Assembly: GCA_963715565.1 (NCBI GenBank)
Contig: OY970256.1
Span: forward strand, 4,774,001-4,838,000
DNA from: JACVRN01 sp963715565
Lineage (GTDB): Bacteria; Acidobacteriota; Blastocatellia; Pyrinomonadales; Pyrinomonadaceae
DNA length: 64,000 bases
Direction of reading: 5' to 3'
Made by a program: the position numbers and the translations under genes. The stretch's first letter is position 1, and each line of letters starts with the position of its first letter. Shown here piece after piece: positions 18,768 to 28,564 of this stretch. The notes beneath the pieces are model-generated. The model saw nothing but the letters and a program-made list of their open reading frames with translations. It did not search any database and was not told the DNA's origin.

Positions 18768-21690
18768 ATGGCTCGCATCTACGTTTCGTCGACGTTCAGC
18801 GATCTGGAAGAGTACCGCAAAAAGATCAGCTTGGCGCTGCGCCGACTGGGCCACGAGGATGTGGCTATGGAGTACTACGTAGCTGAAGACAAGCGCCCAC
18901 TGGAGCGGTGTCTCACCGATGTGGGGTCGTGCGATGTGTACGTCGGCGTATTCGCCTATCGCTACGGCTATGTTCCAAAGGAGAATAATCCCGAGGGGCG
19001 CTCGATCACTGAGCTTGAGTATCGGAAGGCGCAGGACGAGGGCATACCATGCCTGGTCTTCCTGTTGTCTGAGGATGCGCCATGGCCAAAGAGCAAGCAG
19101 GACAAAGGTGTCGCTGCCGAGCAAATTGAGTCCTTGCGACAGGAACTCCTTAGCAGCGAACGCCATGTCGTAAGCTTCTTTGAGAACGCAGATGAATTGA
19201 CGCGTAAGGTCAATGAGGCGGTAATCAAGTGGGAGAAAGCGAGCGGCCAGATAGGGAAGCGGCAGCTCACCGACTGGGATGCCTACCGCCAAGCGGTGTG
19301 CAGCAAGCACCAGTGGGTTCGACTACAGGTCATCGCGGGGGCCAGCAAAAGCCGGGAACCACTCAAGATCCCTCTGACCGAGGTGTTCGAGCCTCAGTTG
19401 GTAGCCGCCGGGGTGTCCGGGACGGATGTGCCCGACGAAGTTCGCAAGTATCAGGAGATCATCTATGGCATCCGGTCGCAGGTAACCAACGAGGCGGCCC
19501 CGAACGAAACCCAGGAACCGGAGGCCAGTGGGGAAACCGTTGATGCGGAGGCGCAAGACACTCTATTCTCTGCGAACCCTGAACTCGTACTGGATATGCT
19601 GGGGCGGGGGGGCACCCAGGTGATCCTGGGTGGACCTGGTTCGGGCAAGAGCACCATCCTGCACTACGCCATGCTCCGGGTATGCCAGACTGGGGCTGCG
19701 CGTGACGCACTGCCCGTGCATCTACAGGGCGCGCCGATTCCGTTCCTGATCGAACTGCGCAACTATGTGCTTCAGAAGGAGTCGGACTTCATCAGCCACA
19801 TCGTGAAGAGATCCGAGGAATTCTATGCTGCGACCGTCGATGTCGAGAGCTTGCGCAGCGTGCTCGGGCAGGAGGGACAGGCATTGGTGTTCTTCGACGG
19901 CCTGGATGAAGTGTTCGACCCGGATAAACGCAGGCAAGTGATCGAACAGTTCCAAACCTTCGCCCGACGTTACCCGGGTGCCCGCATCGTCGTCACCTCG
20001 CGCATCGCCGGCTACGACGACAAGGCCTTAGGCCTGGCCGGTTTCGAACATTACACACTACTTCCCCTAACACTCGGCCAGATCCGCCATTTCGCAGGAC
20101 AGTGGTACCAGTACTACACCCTGGAGGGCACCGAGCGTACCGCACAGGGCTTGGTGCAGCGCATTATCGAGAGCCCACGCTTGCTCGATCTCGCCGGTAA
20201 TCCCCTGCTGCTAACAATGATGGCGGTGATCTACAAGGACCGCGATCTGCCCAATGAGCGTTGGAGGTTGTACGAGCGCTGCGCCGAGACCCTGCTTGAG
20301 GACTGGGACCTGGGCAAGGGAATTGAAGATGAGGATTTCAAACTCGCTGTGCTCATCCGTACCGCACAAAAATCCGAGATCCTACAGCGGGTCTCTATGT
20401 ACATGCTCGAGCACGGCCAGGCGGGCAGGGAGCTGAACGCCATCGCATATGCGCCATTGCTCGACATCGTTGCTGGCTACCTGGAGGAGAAGTACCAACG
20501 CCCGCGGGGCGACGCCGATGCCATCGCGGTGGATATCCTGCGCCATTTAATGGAGCGGACTTACGTGTTGGCAGGGATCGGCGAGCGTGTGTTTGGCTTC
20601 GTTCACCGCACCTTTATGGAGTACTTTGCCGCCTGCCGCTGCCAGGCACAGTTCAACGCCCGTATTTCGGACTTCACTTGGCTGACCCGTGACATCTTCG
20701 GCAAGCACTGGCAGGGGGGCGAATGGGAGGAGGTGCTCCTGCTGCTAATCGCCATGCTGCACGACCAGAACACGCCGGTTCGTGAGGTGGTGGAATACCT
20801 GCGAACAGAATGCCGGACCGCCGTACCCTTCAACGTCGCCTTCGCCGCTCGCTGCCTGGGGGAGGCCGGCGATGTACAAGACCAAATCCACGGGCAAGCG
20901 CTGCTGGCCGAGCTGGCTCAGGCCATAGCCGAGTACGCCCCCCAATACCGGAAGGAGGAAGCCCGGACGTTCGTGGAGACGGCGCTCAGAGCGTTCGCAG
21001 CCTTGGCACCCCTGGTGACAGCGTCGGTTGCAGTGCAGGAAGCCATTGACCGTCTCAACCAGGTCGGCACCGTGGCGGCACGCATGGCCGCCTGGCAAAT
21101 GGGCTTCGCGCTACGCTCGCACAAAGAGCGTCTGGATTATGCGCTCGCCGCGCTGAAAGATACGGAGGAGGTGGTGCGCCGCGGGGCCATCGCGGCACTG
21201 GAGCGCGAGTGGCCAGGGCCGGGCCGACATCGGCCCGGCCCTGGCCGAAGTGGTGAGGAACGATCGCCAAGGCCGAGTACGCCAGGCCGCCCTGTCCACT
21301 ATGCAGCGCTCGTGGCGTTATGAGCCCGCGATCCTCGATGCCATCGCAAGCCGCAGTGACGAAGAAACTGGTTACCGTAACGTGATCCGGCTCATCGAGT
21401 ACCTGGCCGCGACCTGGCGTGGGAACCCCAAGGCGCGTGACCTGGTGTTGAAGTTGGCTGGCCCGAAACCAAAGGCGCGTTCCGACTACGACTATGTAAG
21501 CGTCATCAGCGCTGCTGGTCAGGCGCTTGCGCAGGGATGGCGTAGTGATCCACAGGCGTTAGCCTTCCTCCAGGATCGGGCCACGAATGATCCGGAAGAA
21601 GAGAACCGCTCCGCTGTTCGTGAGATGCTCGAAGAATTCAGCAGGGGAACATTCAGGCATTACTCACCGACCTACACCAAGTCGTCGTGA
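18768..21690 (+). pseudogene. DUF4062-NACHT-HEAT STAND ATPase, broken by one frameshift
   Basis: Residues 1-110 are a DUF4062 domain (starts ARIYVSSTFSDLEEYR), a TIR-like fold found at the N-terminus of signalling and defence ATPases. The NACHT ATPase follows: Walker A GPGSGKST at 289-296 and Walker B ALVFFDGLDEV at 372-382, then VVTSR. From about residue 630 helical HEAT-like repeats presumably sense a ligand. The first frame ends at 21323, but the true continuation (EVVRNDRQGRVRQAAL) lies in the +1 frame to 21690; joined, the product is about 973 residues. The shift lies within the hairpin at 21211-21246. It could be a real mutation, a sequencing error or recoding. The DNA differs in style from its neighbours and stands in a gene-poor gap, suggesting transfer. 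Confidence 0.82.
21211..21246. repeat. Perfect 17-bp GC hairpin at the frameshift point
   Basis: GGCCAGGGCCGGGCCGA, then a 2-nt loop, then the exact complement. The frame change in the NACHT gene falls inside this hairpin. Such structures cause sequencing compressions and polymerase slippage. Confidence 0.85.
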
Positions 21691-22403
21691 TGCCACGTCT
21701 AACACCCGTTCAACCGGAGGCGCGCCATCGAATGGTTCGATTACTCCCAGCATCGACTGTGTTCGCTGCATATTCTTCTCATCTCGCAGAGTGATGCGGC
21801 AAGGATGTAAGCCCTGCAAAGTCTGTTAAAAATCCTGCCTGGAGTAGATAAACGGTATGCCGATTATTGAGGTAGGGCAATCATTCAGTGTTGCGAGGTG
21901 AGGACGTTGATCACACAATAATAGGCGCTCTTGCGGCTCACAAGCGGGAGCGCAATAGTTCTCTTTATTAAGGCCAGCGTTGCGTGACAATCGGCTTGCG
22001 AGTGGATAAAAGCGAACAGGCGTTAAGCAGCTTGGGAGCCCGGCGACCGAATGTATCTTGGTCAATTCGAGCGCAGCTTCAGACTCAAGCGGCGGCAAGA
22101 TGGTTGGCAGACGCTTGGCGAGCATTGCCTTGTCCACTATATGTATTTAATAAAGGTGGACGAGGATTTCAATGTGCCAGAAATGTGCGAGCGGGTACAA
22201 ACAATACTTACGTCGAACAAACAAATAGGGCGCATCATGCCCTATAAGTCTGACAAAATGCGCCAGCATAAACCTTTCCCTACACTCACCAACAACTCCT
22301 AGCCTTATGAGCTATAAACATCTCGCTCCGTCAGGAGCGAGGAATCATGTTTATCCTTCCCTCGAACTGTCTTTCTCTTACTAACCTCTTCTTTCCCTCT
22401 CGC
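21691..22403. other. Gene-poor stretch after the NACHT gene
   Basis: I see no gene I can defend. At 21698-21725 the text TCTAACACCCGTTCAACCG resembles one end of an integron attC site, but no pairing partner follows. Near 22141-22260 a short AT-richer frame (VDEDFNVPEMCERVQTIL) may be a coding remnant. At 22307-22345 lies a fragment of the 'agctataaacat / gctccgtcaggagc' repeat family, close to the end of the next gene. Confidence 0.35.
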
Positions 22404-23510
22404 CTAAGGCTTCTGCGGTTTTTCTTCGGGCTCTTCTTCGCCTTCGACGTCCTCTATGATTTTTACTTCCGTTCCGTACTTCTGGTAATTGCGGAAGCGT
22501 ATCTCGTTGCGAAACTGTACGAGCTGGCCCTGTATGGGCGTCGTCATGCGCAGGTCAACCACGATGGGCAGGAGATACTTGCGCTCTGCGATTGCGACCC
22601 AGTCGTAATCTGTGAGGCTCTGTTTGGCACGGATGGGAAAATCAGCGGGGATGTCTGTCGCTATGTCTTCGATGCGGAGCACGCGGTACGTTGCGCGGTC
22701 AATCCAGACGCGCCCGCGATAGCCCACGACGACCGCGCGCGCGCCCGTAGTCTTTAATGACTGGCGCGAGTTCGGCTGCTTGACCTCGAACTCGTAGACG
22801 ATGGCGCGCTGGCCTCTCAGTAAGTCCGTGTCCACGGCCTGAAATTTGGTCTGCGTTTCGGGGCGAAAGAGCGAGGCCAGCATGGAGACATATTCGCCCG
22901 ACGAGCTTGTCCCGCCCAGCTCCTCGTAAGAGCGTCCTTCTTTTATCTCCTTGTTCGGCGGAAGACCGTTGACGGCCAGCACCTTGTAGTCTTCGCCCTG
23001 AGTAGCGCGATAGGTGACGGCAATGGTCAGGCGGTCGTTGACCTGCCAGTTCTCCGTGTTGCCAAGAGCGTAGGAGCGTATGATCTGCTGGCGAACGATA
23101 AAGTCGGGCATGGATTCGGTGGCGGCCAGGGTGGCGACGCGCGATTTCTCCAAAACCTCTCGCGCTTCCGTTTCCGAAGGAGGCTGATAGCTCGTGGGGT
23201 TCTGCTTACGCCGCACGGCCTCTTCCAGCGTGCGACGCAAAGCAGGGTCGTTCCCGCTTTTTGTAGCAAGCAGCGAACGCAGGCCGTCCGTCAGCTCAAA
23301 GCCTATGCCTCGACGGCGAATCTCTTCTATCAGCTCCGTTTTCAAATCCGGCTGTTTGGGCAACTGATAAAGCTTGCGCACAAACTCCTGTTGACTTAAG
23401 GGAGCGTCGCCCGTCGCCGTTTGCCCACGCGCCCCTGTGAGAAGCCCGCCAGCCAACAGCCCGCAGGCAAAAGTCGAGAGCAAAATTATGCGTATTGTTC
23501 TGTAAAACAT
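22404..23510 (-). CDS. Exported protein with outer-membrane-lipoprotein-sorting-like C-terminal half
   Basis: A 368-residue exported protein. The signal peptide is near residues 5-28 (IILLSTFACGLLAGGLL). The N-terminal 120 residues are helical and charged. The C-terminal part is strand-rich and ends FRNEIRFRNYQKYGTEVKI followed by an acidic tail. The segments RVWIDRATYRVLRIED and FRNYQKYGTEVKI match the shape of the protein at 29710-30510 (RIWVDDKDLQIVKVKG, FTEYKKFGSKVTI), so both belong to one envelope family resembling LolA-type or sigma-factor regulator-type half-barrels. The exact function is unknown. Confidence 0.7.
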   Translation of the reverse strand: MFYRTIRIILLSTFACGLLAGGLLTGARGQTATGDAPLSQQEFVRKLYQLPKQPDLKTELIEEIRRRGIGFELTDGLRSLLATKSGNDPALRRTLEEAVRRKQNPTSYQPPSETEAREVLEKSRVATLAATESMPDFIVRQQIIRSYALGNTENWQVNDRLTIAVTYRATQGEDYKVLAVNGLPPNKEIKEGRSYEELGGTSSSGEYVSMLASLFRPETQTKFQAVDTDLLRGQRAIVYEFEVKQPNSRQSLKTTGARAVVVGYRGRVWIDRATYRVLRIEDIATDIPADFPIRAKQSLTDYDWVAIAERKYLLPIVVDLRMTTPIQGQLVQFRNEIRFRNYQKYGTEVKIIEDVEGEEEPEEKPQKP

Positions 23511-23586
23511 AGAAGCGTCAATCGTCCAAATCTACGGCGTGTTGCCTTGAGTAGATGTCCCGGCTCCTCCGATTGGTTGCACTAAC

Positions 23587-23668
23587 GATTGCGGAATGCG
23601 GAATGCGGATTGCGGATTTTAAGAATCAAGCTCTTGGTTTTTAATCCGCAATCCGCATTCCGCAATCG
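23587..23668. repeat. 'gattgcggaatgcgg' inverted repeat
   Basis: The left arm CGATTGCGGAATGCGG and the right arm CCGCATTCCGCAATCG are exact complements. It fills the gap between two minus-strand genes. A sister copy lies at 29513-29596. Confidence 0.8.
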
Positions 23669-23670
23669 TC

Positions 23671-24798
23671 TCACATGCAGAAGCGTTCTATCGTTTGCCT
23701 GAGAATCGTTTGACATTTGTGCAGCTCGTCCACGGGCACGAACTCGCCCGTGCGGTGCGCGACGCGTATGTCGCCGGGGCCGAAGACCACGGCCTGCGCT
23801 CCGAGCGCCATCATCTGCGGCGCTTCGGTCCCGAAAGCGATTGTTCCAGGCTCTCTGCCTGAAGCCTCTGCCATAAATTTTACGAGCGGGGAATCCTGCT
23901 GAGTCTCCATGCCTTCATCTAAACGAAGCACGTTGATTTCAGAGACGAGCTTTTCATCACGCTTGCGCTCCGTTTCCACAGCTTCGCGGAAAAGCTCCAA
24001 CACATGCTCTGCCTTCTGCCCCGGCACGGGCCGCCATTCGAGCGTGAAACGACATTCGCCCGCGATGATATTCTTCGCCGTCCCGCCGCGTATGACGCCG
24101 ACGTTGAGAGTCGTATAAGGCGGCTCAAACTCGACGCGCTCGTCCTTTTTCAATTCCTCCGCGATTTGTTCCAGACGAGCTACCAGCCGCGCCGCGCCGA
24201 AGATGGCGCTTGCTCCAACCGAAGGATACGCGCTGTGTCCTTCAACGCCGCGCACAGTGACTTCAGCCAGACAGTAACCCTTGCCCGCGCGCATCGGCAC
24301 AAGCGAAGTCGGCTCGCCCACCACGCTGTAACGACAACGCAGAGCGCGCGCTTCTTCCAAACGCTTTGCTCCCAGACATCCAATCTCTTCGTCCGCCGTG
24401 AAGACGAGCGCGAGCGGGCGATTAAGACGCTTTGCGTCCGTCTCTTCAACTGCGGTGAGCGCGACGCTGATGAAACCTTTCGTATCACACGCGCCGCGAC
24501 CGTAGAGCTTGCCCTCAAGAGGCGTGAGCCGCAAAGCTTCCGCCCACGAAGTATCAAACGGCACTGTGTCCGTGTGGCCGACGAGCGACAGCTCTATTCG
24601 GTCGTCAAAAGATTCCGTTCCCAGAATCGCCACCATGTTGATTTTCTCGACGCCCTGCTCGTCCACGTAAGGAAGAAGACGCACGCGCATCCCGGCTTCG
24701 GCGCAACGACGCGAAAGATATTCTATGATGGCGCGGTTCGGATTGGCCGAAACCGAGTTGAACGAGACCAGCTCGCTCAGCGTCTCTTCAATATTCAT
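23671..24798 (-). CDS. argE: Acetylornithine deacetylase (M20 family)
   Basis: It hydrolyses N-acetylornithine to ornithine and acetate in arginine biosynthesis, using two metal ions. Motifs in order: LVGHTDTVPFD (metal His and the aspartate two residues on), LYGRGACDTKG (bridging Asp), FTADEEIGCLGA (the Glu-Glu pair: general base and metal ligand), YSVVGEPTS, GHSAYP in the dimerisation domain, and a late AHRTGEFVPVDEL metal histidine. The 375-residue length is right. ArgE and close M20 deacylases are hard to tell apart; the YGRGACDTKGF and VGEPTSL signatures favour ArgE. No other arginine gene is adjacent. Confidence 0.82.
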   Translation of the reverse strand: MNIEETLSELVSFNSVSANPNRAIIEYLSRRCAEAGMRVRLLPYVDEQGVEKINMVAILGTESFDDRIELSLVGHTDTVPFDTSWAEALRLTPLEGKLYGRGACDTKGFISVALTAVEETDAKRLNRPLALVFTADEEIGCLGAKRLEEARALRCRYSVVGEPTSLVPMRAGKGYCLAEVTVRGVEGHSAYPSVGASAIFGAARLVARLEQIAEELKKDERVEFEPPYTTLNVGVIRGGTAKNIIAGECRFTLEWRPVPGQKAEHVLELFREAVETERKRDEKLVSEINVLRLDEGMETQQDSPLVKFMAEASGREPGTIAFGTEAPQMMALGAQAVVFGPGDIRVAHRTGEFVPVDELHKCQTILRQTIERFCM

Positions 24799-24912
24799 GA
24801 CAAGTATTCTATCGCGTTGCGACGAAGAAGCGCGAGCGTGTGGGATTGACGTCTTGACGGATTAAGAGTAGAAGCAATCTATATCAATACAACAAATCCA
24901 AGGAGTCATCCG

Positions 24913-25071
24913 ATGGCCGACGAGAAACCAGAGCGTACTTGTAAGAATCCGACCTGCAATTGCAAGGTTGAAGATGGAGCCAACTACTGTAGCGCCAATT
25001 GTGAAGGCGCGGGCGATGTAGTGCAGATTGATTGCGACTGCGGACACCCGGAATGTGAAGGCGACTTCTAA
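24913..25071 (+). CDS. Bacterial metallothionein
   Basis: A 52-residue protein that binds zinc, cadmium or copper ions. It has eight cysteines (C10, C15, C17, C26, C30, C41, C43, C48) and H45. The arrangement TCKNPTCNCKV, then YCSANC, then CDCGHPEC is the bacterial metallothionein pattern of two Cys clusters around a small Y-C-S-x-x-C core. The ATG has AAGGAG at ideal spacing. The gene is short enough to escape routine gene calling. It lies between divergent argE and convergent hutF, with no SmtB-type repressor visible beside it. Confidence 0.88.
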   Translation: MADEKPERTCKNPTCNCKVEDGANYCSANCEGAGDVVQIDCDCGHPECEGDF

Positions 25072-25112
25072 ACCCCTCCGGTCATCGAGCCGGATTTTCA
25101 AGCTCAAACAGC

Positions 25113-26528
25113 TTAATCCCACAACCTTCTCTGAAGCGCGACAAACTTTTCCACAATCTCGCGCGTCGCAGGGTGACGTCCGTCTTCAACCACCAGACGG
25201 CCTCCGACCGCCACGTCGCGCACCGCTTCAGGCGAAAGCGAAAAGACTATGTGGGCCAGCAGATTCTCGTCGGACGCCCCGGCGATTGATGCGTCCGAGA
25301 GGTCAACCGTAAAAAAATCCGCAGGGGCTCCGGGCACAAGCTGTCCGCCATCGAATCCCAAACTCTTTGCGCCGTGAAGCGTCGCGCAATCAAAGAGGCT
25401 GGCGGCGAGCGCAGAAGGATTGTCGCTCTCGCCTCTGAGCACGACGCGCTCAAGCTTTGCGAGCCGCATGTTGTATTCAAGCTCGCGCGCGTCTTCCAGT
25501 AAATCAATCTCTATGTGACTGTCCGTGCCGAGCGAGACGCCGACACCTTCGCTCCAAAAAAGCTCCGCAGGGAATGGGCCGTCGCCCAGGTTGCGCTCCG
25601 TGGTCGGGCACGCGCAAATGATGGAACGCGCACGCGCTAGATTGCGCGCTTCCTCCTCCGTGACGTGTATGCCGTGGACGCCCGTGAAACGCTCGTCAAG
25701 TAGACCTTCGCTTGCGAGCAACGCAAGCGGCCTCTGCCCGTGCTCGTTCAAACAAGCTTCAATCTCCGCAGGCTGCTCGCTCACATGCATGTGTATGGGG
25801 AGCCCTTTCTCTTTTCCATAACGGAAAACTTCCCTGAGAAACGGAAGCGGCACAGCGCGCACCGAATGCGGCGCGACACCCACCCACGCGCGCGCGTCCC
25901 TCTCCTCCTCCAACTCCGAACGCAAACGCTCGACACGAGCTAGATAAGTTTCCGGGTCGGCTTCTATAAAGCGTGCCTGTTTCGGATTGGGCGCGACCTG
26001 ATAGCCGGAGCGCGCGTAGGCGACGCGCAGGAGACAGATACGCAGGCCGCAATCGCGCGCGGCGCGGACGACTGTTTTAGAGAGAAGGTTCGGGTCCGTG
26101 TAAACGTCGCCTGAGGGCGTGTGATGCAGGTAATGAAACTCTCCGACCGTGGTTATCCCTGTGCGCGTCATCTCAAGAAAGGCCATGCGCGAGGCGTCGT
26201 AGAGGTCTTCGGGCGAGAGACGCGTCGCCGCGCTGTACATCATCTCTCGCCACGTCCAGAAGTTATCGCCCTCTCTTCCCGTGCGGTATTCCGTGCGCCC
26301 GCGTATGATGCGCTGAAAGGCGTGCGAATGAGCATTGACCATACCGGGCAGCATCGCACGCCCCTTGAGGCGCACGAGTTTTATACCTTCAACTTCACCC
26401 GCGCGCGCAACGCGCGTGATGCGCCCCGCAGCATCAGAGACGAGCGCCGTATCACTCTTGAACCGCCCGCCTGTGTAAACCAAGTCGGGCAGCCACGCCG
26501 TCGTTTCAGTGCCGGTTGTTTCAGACAA
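25113..26528 (-). CDS. hutF: Formimidoylglutamate deiminase (amidohydrolase)
   Basis: It converts N-formimino-L-glutamate to N-formyl-glutamate plus ammonia in the five-step histidine degradation route. This 471-residue amidohydrolase shows the metal motif NAHSHAFQR, the family signature FWTWREMMY, GEFHYLHH, the metal histidine in HMHVSEQ, GIHVT, and CPTTERNLGDG followed by SLGTDSHIEID, all characteristic of HutF. No other hut gene is visible in this window. The DUF885 gene lies just upstream on the same strand with 2 nt between stop and start, so the two form an operon. Confidence 0.87.
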   Translation of the reverse strand: MSETTGTETTAWLPDLVYTGGRFKSDTALVSDAAGRITRVARAGEVEGIKLVRLKGRAMLPGMVNAHSHAFQRIIRGRTEYRTGREGDNFWTWREMMYSAATRLSPEDLYDASRMAFLEMTRTGITTVGEFHYLHHTPSGDVYTDPNLLSKTVVRAARDCGLRICLLRVAYARSGYQVAPNPKQARFIEADPETYLARVERLRSELEEERDARAWVGVAPHSVRAVPLPFLREVFRYGKEKGLPIHMHVSEQPAEIEACLNEHGQRPLALLASEGLLDERFTGVHGIHVTEEEARNLARARSIICACPTTERNLGDGPFPAELFWSEGVGVSLGTDSHIEIDLLEDARELEYNMRLAKLERVVLRGESDNPSALAASLFDCATLHGAKSLGFDGGQLVPGAPADFFTVDLSDASIAGASDENLLAHIVFSLSPEAVRDVAVGGRLVVEDGRHPATREIVEKFVALQRRLWD

Positions 26529-26530
26529 GA

Positions 26531-28330
26531 TTAACCTTTTCGCGCCTGTTGCTCTTTAATCCACGCGTCAACATTGCGTTCCAGAATATCAAGCGGCACT
26601 GCGCCCGAGCGCAGAACTACATCATGAAAATCACGCACGTCGAAACGCTCGCCCAGCGCAGCAAGAGCGCGTGCGCGTAGCTCCTTAATCTTAAGCTCGC
26701 CTATCTTGTAGGCCAGCGCCTGACCGGGCCAGGCTATGTAGCGGTCTATCTCGTTAATAATATCCAGCTCGGCCTTGGCCGCGTTCTCCATGAAAAACTT
26801 GATGGCCTGCTCTCTGGTCCAGTGCATGTGATGCATGCCGGTGTCTACGACCAGCCGGACGGCTCGCCACATCTCGTAGGTGAGCTGGCCGAACTTGGAG
26901 TAAGGATCGTCGTAAAGACCCATGTCGTCGCCAAGCGATTCGGCATAGAGACCCCAGCCTTCGACAAAGGCCGTGTAGCCGCCGAAGCGACGAAAGCGCG
27001 GGATGTCGCCCTGCTCCTGCGCAAGCGCAATCTGTAGATGATGACCGGGCACGGCTTCGTGTAAAGAGAGCGCCATCATCTCGTACTTCGGGCGCGTCTC
27101 CGGTTTGTAGAGATTGACGAAGTAAGTCCCGGCGCGCGAACCGTCGGCTGCGGGCTGGCGGTAATAAGCAGTGGTTGTGTCGGGCGCAATCGCCATCGGA
27201 ATCGGCTCGACGCCATAAGGCATGCGCGGCAAAGTTTTGAAGACCTTGACGAGCAGCGGGTCTATGCGCTTGGACATCGCCTGGTAAGCTTCAAAAAGCT
27301 CCTGCGGCTTCTGGTAATAAAAGCGCGGGTCGGTGCGCAGGAATTGAAAGAACTCAAGGAGCGTGCCCTTGAATCCGACCTTTGTCATGATGGCCTGCAT
27401 CTCTGCGCGTATGCGCGCGACCTCGCGCTGGCCTATCTCGTGCACCTCTTTGGGCGTCATAGCGGTCGTCGTGTACTTGCGCGTGAAGAAGGCATACATC
27501 TTTTCGCCGTCGCGCATCTGCCACGCGCCGACCTCTTTGAAGGAAGCAGGAAGGTATTCGCCCGTGAAGAATTCTTTGAAACGCTTGTAGGCTGGAATGA
27601 CGTTCGACGCGATTGCCTCCTTCGCGTTTTGTTCCAGACGTGCGCGCTCAGACGCAGAGATGCTCGCGGGCATACGCTTGAAGGGAGCGTAGAAGAAGCT
27701 CGCCTGCGGGTCTGTGACAATCTGTTTATCAATCTGCGCGGGCACGCGCTTCATGACAACTTCGGGCAAGACCATTTTTTCACGCACGGCTTCGCGCATG
27801 AGCGCGATGGTCTGGTCCATGTAGGCGGGGAAAGCTTTTAGCCTCGCGGTCCAATCTTCGTAATCTTTGACAGTCTCAAAGCGGAGCGAGTCGGCCAGCT
27901 CGTTTGCAGACTGTATGCCGCCGCGCTGGTTGAGCGGCACTAAGTACCAGCGATAGCCATACTCTTCTATGTCCGTCTCGCGCTCTTTTAGAAAGAGGTC
28001 GTAGTTCAACTGGTCAGCCGCCGAAAGCTCGGCGCGATTAATCGCACGCAGACGCGCTAGAGCATCCTTGTCATGCTCGTGCCTGCGCGCATGGGCCGCG
28101 AGCGAAACGTCGGGCCAGCGGTCGTTCCAGCGCCGGTCGCCGAGTTGGGATGAGCGCGTAGGATTCTGCTCCATGTCGTAATCCCACTCGGCGGCGAAAA
28201 ACTGTTGTAGCTTTTGCGCGGCATCCGATTGGGCAGGCGTCGCATTTCCGGCACGAACCGTGGCAAAGATGGGCGCAAGGAGAAGGACGGCTACGAAAAG
28301 ACAGGTCAGGAAATAGCTGATGGTGTGCAT
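26531..28330 (-). CDS. DUF885 family protein, probable exported metallopeptidase
   Basis: A 599-residue exported protein with a signal peptide (SYFLTCLFVAVLLLAPIFATVRA). The DUF885 hallmark HEAVPGHHLQ, a HExxxGHH-type zinc motif, is near residue 428, and a second conserved part WGLYAESLGDDMGLYDDP follows. Such proteins are thought to be periplasmic carboxypeptidase-like enzymes. It is the first gene of an operon with hutF. Together they could handle dipeptides and histidine-derived substrates, but that link is inference. Confidence 0.87.
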   Translation of the reverse strand: MHTISYFLTCLFVAVLLLAPIFATVRAGNATPAQSDAAQKLQQFFAAEWDYDMEQNPTRSSQLGDRRWNDRWPDVSLAAHARRHEHDKDALARLRAINRAELSAADQLNYDLFLKERETDIEEYGYRWYLVPLNQRGGIQSANELADSLRFETVKDYEDWTARLKAFPAYMDQTIALMREAVREKMVLPEVVMKRVPAQIDKQIVTDPQASFFYAPFKRMPASISASERARLEQNAKEAIASNVIPAYKRFKEFFTGEYLPASFKEVGAWQMRDGEKMYAFFTRKYTTTAMTPKEVHEIGQREVARIRAEMQAIMTKVGFKGTLLEFFQFLRTDPRFYYQKPQELFEAYQAMSKRIDPLLVKVFKTLPRMPYGVEPIPMAIAPDTTTAYYRQPAADGSRAGTYFVNLYKPETRPKYEMMALSLHEAVPGHHLQIALAQEQGDIPRFRRFGGYTAFVEGWGLYAESLGDDMGLYDDPYSKFGQLTYEMWRAVRLVVDTGMHHMHWTREQAIKFFMENAAKAELDIINEIDRYIAWPGQALAYKIGELKIKELRARALAALGERFDVRDFHDVVLRSGAVPLDILERNVDAWIKEQQARKG

Positions 28331-28450
28331 TTGAAGGGCTCCGCTTCGTTAAAGCAGAGCGCGCGGCTCTTGATCGGGTCATCGCCACGGCGCGCGGCTG
28401 CTCTGTTCATGGAACTTGTGGAAAGGCCCGACAATATTAGCACGACAAGA

Positions 28451-28537
28451 AAGCGCGTAAATCGTAAATCGTGAATCGTAAATAGATAAAAGCCGTTTCT
28501 TCCATTTACGATTCACGATTTACGATTTACGCGCTTT
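28451..28537. repeat. 'gtaaatcgtaaatcgtgaatcg' inverted repeat
   Basis: The arms AAGCGCGTAAATCG and CGATTTACGCGCTT are exact complements with further pairing inside. It lies in the divergent gap between the DUF885 gene and the MBL gene. A sister copy is at 53463-53537. Confidence 0.8.
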
Positions 28538-28564
28538 TTGTGAACTTTTAGTGAGCACCGCGCG

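Noticed and set aside
21698..21725. Possible integron attC site after the NACHT gene
   Set aside because: Only one side resembles attC; the complementary half and the loop are missing.
24004..24849. 281-residue plus-strand frame opposite argE
   Set aside because: The minus strand carries all M20 motifs; this is antisense.
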